From CAJBLF01 sp964494005 (GTDB lineage: Bacteria; Patescibacteriota; Gracilibacteria; Absconditabacterales; Absconditicoccaceae): a DNA stretch of 21,201 nucleotides. Every line of letters starts with the position of its first letter. Position 1 is the first letter of the stretch. The translations under genes and the position numbers were made by a program. This document shows, in pieces, positions 16,701-21,201 of this stretch. The notes under the pieces are model-generated. The model was not told where the DNA came from. It saw only the letters and a program-made list of their open reading frames with translations, and did no database searches. The stretch is from the NCBI GenBank assembly GCA_964494005.1, contig CAZBQE010000011.1, forward strand, positions 1 through 21,201, in the 5' to 3' direction.

Positions 16701-19016
16701 GCTACTGCTATGAAAAAGAATCAAGAGATCAAGGATCAAGAAACTCCCACTACAAAAAAAGCTTTTGGTATTGCACATATTTTCTGATTTTTCAAAAACT
16801 CTTTTGGAAAACTTAAAGATGCTTTGAAAAAACATGATGAAGAAAAGACAGAGGATCTTACAGATTTGCTTACGAGCCAAGGACAGTTGTATGGTAAGAT
16901 AGGAAAATTATTCTCGCCTTTTGGGAAGATATCAAGTTCGTTTGAGAATATGGGAGTAGAATATTTCTCTGACAGGGATAGCAGACTTCGAAAAAAAGTT
17001 GAAAAGCGAAAAAAATTCTATGAAGATGCTGATTTTTCACTGCTCTACACTAATCATATCGGTCCTATGCTTACGGGTGGAGTAGTACCTAAACCACATT
17101 ACAAGGCTGCTGCAATGCTTTTGGCTATGATAGCGAAAGGAAAATGACCGTATAATAGGAATCCGGAATTCGCTGCCAAAGGTATGCGGGTAAATATTCT
17201 TATGGGACCTGCACATCAGCAAAGATATCTAGATATGCGTCAGAAACTTATCAGGGAACTTGAACAAGGATCTTCTCAGTATGGTAGTATTTGGACAGAT
17301 CATAAAAAAAATGAGATTTTGGAATTGGAAATGAAATATATTGTTCATGTCATGGATGGTAGACAACTTGGTATCCAGGATGGTGATAAGACGAAATATT
17401 ATTTTTATTGAAAATATTCTAAGCAATTTATCGATGAACTTGAGTGATGATACAATAAATTTTTTAGCCAATCTACGGTCGAGGAAGGATTCGGAAAATT
17501 AAAAAATTCCAGTTTTGATTTTGCAAGAGCAGAATTTTTTAGATTACTTGGTGATAGACCACAACAAGCTATTCCATTTCTCAAAGTTATGGCCACTAAA
17601 GCTGTTTCTGCTAATCAACGAAAAACCTTTGAGATGGCAGTCATGGCGTGAATGTTGTCTGGTGTTTTTTTGACAATGACGATGTCTGATACACAAGGCA
17701 TGATCAAAAATATTTGCAGAACGAGATGATTTGTCCCTGGTATTTGGGTTAAAAATATCAATCAGCAGACAAAACTTCAAAGGATGCTTGATATTTTTAG
17801 TGGATGAAAATTTAGTTCTATGAAATTTGGTCCAAAGTGAAAAGAAAAAACATATCAGCCATGAAAATTTTCTTTCAATGATATATCTGGTGGGACTAAG
17901 GATTTTGTAAAATGATTTGAAACGTGGGTGAAACAATGAAATACTTTGGATCAATTGAGTAAATTTTTTGCTTTGACGTGATCTGATCAAACCGGACAAA
18001 AAACATTGTTGGATATTTATGCTAATCCAAAAACTTCTGTTGCAGATAAAATTTTGATCAAAGAATTTATTGATAATAGCAATGAAAAAAATGAAGGTCT
18101 TGATAATGATGTAAGAAATAATCCGTATGCGCTTAAGTGATCTATCCTTACTAAGAGTCAAAGTGCAGTACATCAGATGCTCAAGGTAGATCAGACGTGA
18201 TTTGCTGGCAAAGATGGTGATGAAATCCAAACGATGAAATGATTCTTTATTGATATGGCTAATACTATTCCGAAGACAAAAATAGATTGAAAACAGCAAG
18301 TAGCATTTTTTCTTGATAAATTCTTCAATCGATTCGATGAAAAATGATTTGCTGGTAATAATGTTTCTATGTTTCTCAAAAGACTTAAACGATGTAAACA
18401 ACATCCATGACATAAAGAACTTGATCGTATTTTGTATTATTCTGTAGTTGGTCCTGTTTTGGAGAGTTTGGGTCGTGGAACACTTCCTGTTGAATTGGAA
18501 AATGCATTAGTAGCTCGAAAGGATTTTTTCAAAAGCAATCTTGATACAATTTTACAATCTAATATCATTACTGATCATTTCTGATGACTTGCATTCAAAC
18601 AAGATTATGATAGATATGAACCTAAACTTGAGCCTCGAGAACATTGTGTCAATATTCTTGATAGGGATATTAAACAGACGTTCTTGTATGGATTACCTAA
18701 GGAAGAAAAACAAAAGTGGGCGCAGAAAGAAAGGGAACTTAGATCTGAGAATTATTTGAATAAGCCATTGTATGAATTAGCGGAAAAACTTGAAAGAAAT
18801 TTTAGTAAAAGAAATCTTTTTAAAAATTCGGTTGATGATGTTTTGGTGAAAAAACCTTTTTCCAAGGAGATTTCCTCAACTAAAGTTACCTGAGTAAAAA
18901 TCAAAAATTCTGATGTTGCCGATAAAGTAAAGAGAATCCTTGAAGGTAAACCATTCGATGAAGATGCGTCTGATGATTATATTCCTTTGATGGAAGAGTA
19001 TGAATATTCAGATTAA
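13785..19016 (+). CDS. Giant protein of unknown function (1743 aa)
   Basis: One continuous reading frame of 1743 codons appears when about 33 in-frame TGA codons are read as Gly; no TAA or TAG interrupts it until 19014-19016. I do not recognise any domain. No signal peptide and no convincing membrane helix is seen, so a cytoplasmic location is likely. A charged coiled coil lies at about 378-422 (ending KELKQQREQRRWEAY). An acidic Glu/Ser-rich linker lies at about 714-742. The rest alternates helical and globular-looking segments rich in Lys, Asp and Phe. The ATG at 13785 gives MSFSMVKKAKNIKQNQREL and fits the promoter at 13706. A strong terminator follows, so the gene is probably transcribed alone. 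Under the standard code it would look like a dozen or more unrelated fragments. Confidence 0.85.
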
Positions 19017-19026
19017 TTATTTTTTT

Positions 19027-19053
19027 GCTCCCGGCTATGTCCGGGAGTTTTTT
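19027..19053 (+). terminator. Intrinsic terminator after the giant gene
   Basis: CTCCCGG (19028-19034) and CCGGGAG (19041-19047) form a perfect 7-bp stem with a 6-nt loop, followed by six T. It lies 11 bp after the stop codon. Confidence 0.9.
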
Positions 19054-19056
19054 CTT

Positions 19057-19084
19057 TTGAAAATCAGAATGAATTAACTATATT
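19057..19084 (+). promoter_or_regulatory. Sigma70-like promoter for the VanY-like gene
   Basis: TTGAAA (19057-19062) and TATATT (19079-19084) are separated by 16 bp. Transcription would start near 19091, downstream of the ATG at 19086. This supports the second in-frame ATG, at 19116, as the real start. Confidence 0.55.
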
Positions 19085-19115
19085 TATGTTGCATGTTTTT
19101 ATTGTTGGAAAATTC

Positions 19116-19888
19116 ATGATAGGAAATCGTACGAGAATAGTGCTTTTGACTGCATTCTTTACCTTTGCGTTTAGTATGTTGTTTTTGGCGCTGTTTGAAA
19201 ATTATGTACAAGCGGAAACGGTTGAACCATCTGATATTCGTATCGTGTCTGTGATTGATATTACTGATGTTTCTCGTATTCTTGATCATGAAATTGTTCC
19301 GGGTTTTGGATTGGTTCATGAAAGTGCTCTGGAATTTGATTTTGAAAAAGATGATTCTTTCCAGAAATTTCTTCACGATGAGCATCCTTTTGATGATTTG
19401 ACTTATACTCCTACAGATTTGCTTCCTATCAATTCCAATTTTACTGCGAACAATGCCAAAGCATTCAAACTTAGAGAAGAAGCTGGCATCCAATTCGCTG
19501 ATATGGCTCGGCATTTTCGAAATGCGTTTAGTGGTGATAGATTGTGGATAGCGAGTGCATACAGGAGTAGTTGATTACAATCATATATGATAGCTCATTG
19601 ATGTACTTTGTCTAGATGCGCTAAGGTGGGAACTAGTGAACATCAAGCAGGATTGGCTGTGGATCTCAAGGTGATTACGAAATGATGAAGATGATATTCT
19701 TTGGATATAGCGTATCCCAACAAATATTATGATTGGTTCAAAAATAATGCTCATAGATTCTGATTCCACAATACCTATCAAAAAGGTGTAGAGGTTGACG
19801 GGAAAATGGCAGAATGATGGCATCGGAGATATCTTTGAGTAGAATTAGCAACAATATTACATGAACAAGATCAAACGTTTGCTGAATA
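19116..19888 (+). CDS. VanY-type D-alanyl-D-alanine carboxypeptidase (M15B), 3' end in gap
   Basis: The product is a zinc peptidase of the M15B/VanY type, which trims the terminal D-Ala from peptidoglycan stem peptides outside the membrane. An N-terminal signal anchor (about 8-28, VLLTAFFTFAFSMLFLALF) is followed by the catalytic domain with IASAYRSSG and GTSEHQAGLAVDL. Zinc ligands are H176 and D183, and the third is H236 in AEGWHRRYLG. Eight TGA codons encode Gly, including the one before WH. The sequence reaches GAA-TA at the edge of the 100-N gap, so the stop may lie exactly there or beyond. The domain looks essentially complete. The 19116 start is preferred over 19086 because the promoter overlaps the earlier ATG region. 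Confidence 0.9.
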
Positions 19889-19988
19889 NNNNNNNNNNNN
19901 NNNNNNNNNNNNNNNNNNNNNNNNNNNNNNNNNNNNNNNNNNNNNNNNNNNNNNNNNNNNNNNNNNNNNNNNNNNNNNNNNNNNNNNN
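19889..19988. other. Assembly gap (100 N)
   Basis: Exactly 100 N at the 3' end of the VanY-like gene. The true length and content are unknown; a repeat is a plausible cause, as at the first gap. Confidence 0.95.
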
Positions 19989-20074
19989 TAACAGCTAACA
20001 ATTTGTGAATAAAAAACATCATTATTTCACTGTTGGTTACATTACATACTTTAATTACTTAATTATTTTATTAC

Positions 20075-20644
20075 ATGAAAACTATAAAAAAAGATGATAT
20101 TCAAGAGAAGTTTGAAGAAGCGCAAAATCAACAAGATGATAAAAAATATCAAGAATTAGAAGCGAGAATAGAACAGCTAGAAAAAGAAAAAAAAGAAATA
20201 GAGGAAATTGCAAAAAGGTCTCAGTATGAATACATCAATCTCAAAATGGATTTTGATAGATATCAGAAGCAGATGCAGGAATCTAGCAAAAATATGGAAA
20301 CTGATGCACTTCTTTTGGTTGTCAAAAAATTTCTTCCTTTCGTTGAAGATTTGAGAAAATCCTTAGAAAATATTACGGATGAACATAAGGATGATCCGCT
20401 CGCGAAAGGTGTTCAGATGATTTATGATAAGTTTTTGAAGACCTTAGAAAGTTTACATATCAAAGTTATTATATCTATAGGGTTGGAGCCAGATTCTTTT
20501 TTGCATGAACCAGTAAGTATCGAGCCAACGGAAAATAAAAAACTAAAAGGAAAAATTATCAAGGAATTTGAAAGAGGATTTGTGTATGAAAAAGATGGAG
20601 ATAAGAGAGTTGTTAAACCATCGAAAGTGATTGTAGGACAATAA
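20075..20644 (+). CDS. grpE: GrpE nucleotide exchange factor
   Basis: GrpE releases ADP from DnaK in the cytoplasmic Hsp70 chaperone cycle. The 189-aa protein has the family layout: a long N-terminal coiled coil (about 15-80, rich in Glu/Lys, with YEYINLKMDFDRYQKQMQE) and the C-terminal beta domain. Family-like signatures are LLLVVKKFLPFVEDLRKSL, GVQMIYDKFLKTLESLHI and the closing VYEKDGDKRVVKPSKVIV. It contains no in-frame TGA. dnaK and dnaJ are not seen in the window. There is no clear terminator after it. Confidence 0.93.
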   Translation: MKTIKKDDIQEKFEEAQNQQDDKKYQELEARIEQLEKEKKEIEEIAKRSQYEYINLKMDFDRYQKQMQESSKNMETDALLLVVKKFLPFVEDLRKSLENITDEHKDDPLAKGVQMIYDKFLKTLESLHIKVIISIGLEPDSFLHEPVSIEPTENKKLKGKIIKEFERGFVYEKDGDKRVVKPSKVIVGQ

Positions 20645-20724
20645 AAAACAATGATAAATTGGGAATGATAAATGATAAATGTTTGTATTGCTGGAATAGA
20701 CTATAGTAAAATTGTCATATAATG

Positions 20725-20776
20725 AGATAATAAAAAAAACAGGTAGTGAAACCTGTAGAAGAGTAATTGCTCAGGA
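20725..20776. repeat. 52-bp direct repeat, copy 1
   Basis: This is identical to 20851-20902, 126 bp away. It contains an A-run, the hairpin ACAGGT-6 nt-ACCTGT (20739-20756) and the last bases of a tRNA-Leu 3' end. It is therefore a duplicate of the tRNA-Leu terminator region. Confidence 0.9.
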
Positions 20777-20846
20777 CCCCGTAGTCCTACGGGGCACACC
20801 TCAGGGCATACTGATTAGTTGTGGCGAGTATATCAAATTCCTTGAT
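20767..20846 (-). pseudogene. Rearranged tRNA-Leu copy A
   Basis: On the minus strand this keeps a D-arm-like GGAATTTGATATAC and the tRNA-Leu 3' acceptor CCTGAGCA. The T arm is replaced by a perfect hairpin, CCCCGTAG-TC-CTACGGGG (20777-20794). Its 5' end does not pair with the retained 3' acceptor strand. It is not a functional tRNA by sequence. Confidence 0.55.
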
Positions 20847-20850
20847 AATC

Positions 20851-20902
20851 AGATAATAAAAAAAACAGGTAGTGAAACCTGTAGAAGAGTAATTGCTCAG
20901 GA
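20851..20902. repeat. 52-bp direct repeat, copy 2
   Basis: This is identical to 20725-20776. This copy is the native 3' flank of the intact tRNA-Leu and ends within its acceptor stem. Confidence 0.9.
20857..20882 (-). terminator. Terminator of tRNA-Leu
   Basis: On the minus strand ACAGGT/ACCTGT (20865-20870 and 20877-20882) forms a 6-bp stem followed by a T-run. It lies 11 bp downstream of the tRNA-Leu 3' end. Confidence 0.75.
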
Positions 20903-20975
20903 TGGGACTCGAACCCACAAGCCGTAAGGCACACGAACCTCAATCGTGCATGTATACCAATTCCATCACCTGAGC
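20894..20975 (-). tRNA. tRNA-Leu (GAG)
   Basis: The minus strand folds as a type II tRNA: acceptor GCTCAGG/CCTGAGC with discriminator A73, D-loop region GGAATTGGTATAC, and anticodon stem CACGA/TCGTG around the loop TTGAGGT (anticodon GAG). It has a long variable arm, GCC-TTAC-GGC, and T arm GTGGG-TTCGAGT-CCCAT. CCA is not encoded, unlike in tRNA-His here. Confidence 0.93.
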
Positions 20976-21002
20976 ATAATTACTGTATTATTTTAGAAGA
21001 CC

Positions 21003-21061
21003 TACAAGCCGTAAGGCACCCCGACGTATCGGGGCATGTATATCAATTCCATCACCTGAGC
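21003..21061 (-). pseudogene. Rearranged tRNA-Leu copy C
   Basis: On the minus strand this repeats the 5' half of tRNA-Leu(GAG): acceptor GCTCAGG, a D region with one difference from the intact gene, and an identical variable arm. The anticodon stem-loop is replaced by the hairpin CCCCGA-4 nt-TCGGGG (21019-21034). The T arm and 3' acceptor are missing, so it cannot work as a tRNA. Confidence 0.7.
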
Positions 21062-21131
21062 TTTTTGGTATGGTTTACCATAGTAATTCACAAGCTAAAT
21101 ACAAGATGATTTTATTTTTTTATGTCTTATT

Positions 21132-21201
21132 ATGACTTTATATGATCGTTTGCTTCAGGATTACAAAGAAGCTATGAAAAACAAATTAGAAGCCAAAAAA
21201 A
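21132..21201 (+). CDS. Start of a GatB/YqeY-like protein (partial)
   Basis: Twenty-three codons are visible, MTLYDRLLQDYKEAMKNKLE and a few more, before the window ends. The spacing of hydrophobic and charged residues matches the usual start of GatB/YqeY-domain proteins, which have a tRNA-binding-type helical domain. The match is short and tentative. Confidence 0.5.
   Translation, partial: MTLYDRLLQDYKEAMKNKLEAKK

Noticed and set aside
15987..16880. Minus-strand open frame of 297 codons
   Set aside because: It is antisense to the giant gene, has no family-like motif, and has a composition biased in the way expected from a complement.
17544..18413. Minus-strand open frame of 289 codons
   Set aside because: It is antisense to a TGA-rich part of the giant gene; TGA on the sense strand reads as TCA on the other, so long open frames are expected there.
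20712..20927. Plus-strand open frame with a repeated 17-residue block
   Set aside because: It runs through the duplicated terminators and antisense to tRNA-Leu; its end (QDGTRTHKP) is the usual false translation of a tRNA T arm.

Overview
The window reads as a low-GC bacterial chromosome fragment from a lineage that uses genetic code 25, in which UGA is read as glycine. This points to the Candidate Phyla Radiation, specifically Absconditabacteria (SR1) or Gracilibacteria (BD1-5). Under the standard code almost every gene is cut up by in-frame TGA. Read as glycine, those TGA codons fall where family motifs need Gly: the ComF PRPP loop (VDDITTTGST), the RluA-family HTGRMHQIR motif, the TilS GHN motif, the VanY GWH motif and the Xer LIKKGAD motif. 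All genes whose ends are visible stop at TAA or TAG, none at TGA. Coordinates below use code 25, so many CDSs are much longer than standard-code calls. The window cannot separate SR1 from Gracilibacteria.

Layout. 1-3553 (mostly minus strand): a duplicated Xer tail, a Xer-type tyrosine recombinase, a 510-aa single-pass membrane protein with a perfect sigma70-like promoter, and a ComF-family phosphoribosyltransferase. 3554-4084 is non-coding and full of inverted repeats, including a six-copy nested palindrome. 4085-7041: a minus-strand cytoplasmic protein of unknown function sharing a leader element with the 510-aa gene, then plus-strand genes for a surface protein with an LPxTG-like tail, an NlaIII-like HNH restriction endonuclease with no methylase in view, and a Cys-rich lipoprotein. 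7039-10600: a small membrane protein and TilS (minus), then a DUF177/YceD-like protein and a secreted CAP-domain protein (plus). 10764-10874: tRNA-His with a terminator. 11190-13267: an RluA-family pseudouridine synthase and two small N-terminally anchored proteins, one with a GerMN domain. 13371-13709: a 92-bp tandem repeat broken by an assembly gap. 13785-19016: a 1743-aa protein of unknown function. 19116-19888: a VanY-type M15 peptidase running into a second 100-N gap. 20075-20644: grpE. 20725-21061: tRNA-Leu(GAG) flanked by two rearranged tRNA-Leu copies in which an arm is replaced by a GC-rich hairpin. 21132-end: start of a GatB/YqeY-like gene.

Most recognisable genes are housekeeping functions (tRNA modification, rRNA modification, protein folding, tRNAs) or cell-surface functions (VanY, CAP, sortase-like tail, lipoprotein, GerMN). 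The accessory or unexplained items are the restriction enzyme, the giant protein, and several families of palindromic or tandem repeats. There is no CRISPR array, rRNA gene or intact transposase.
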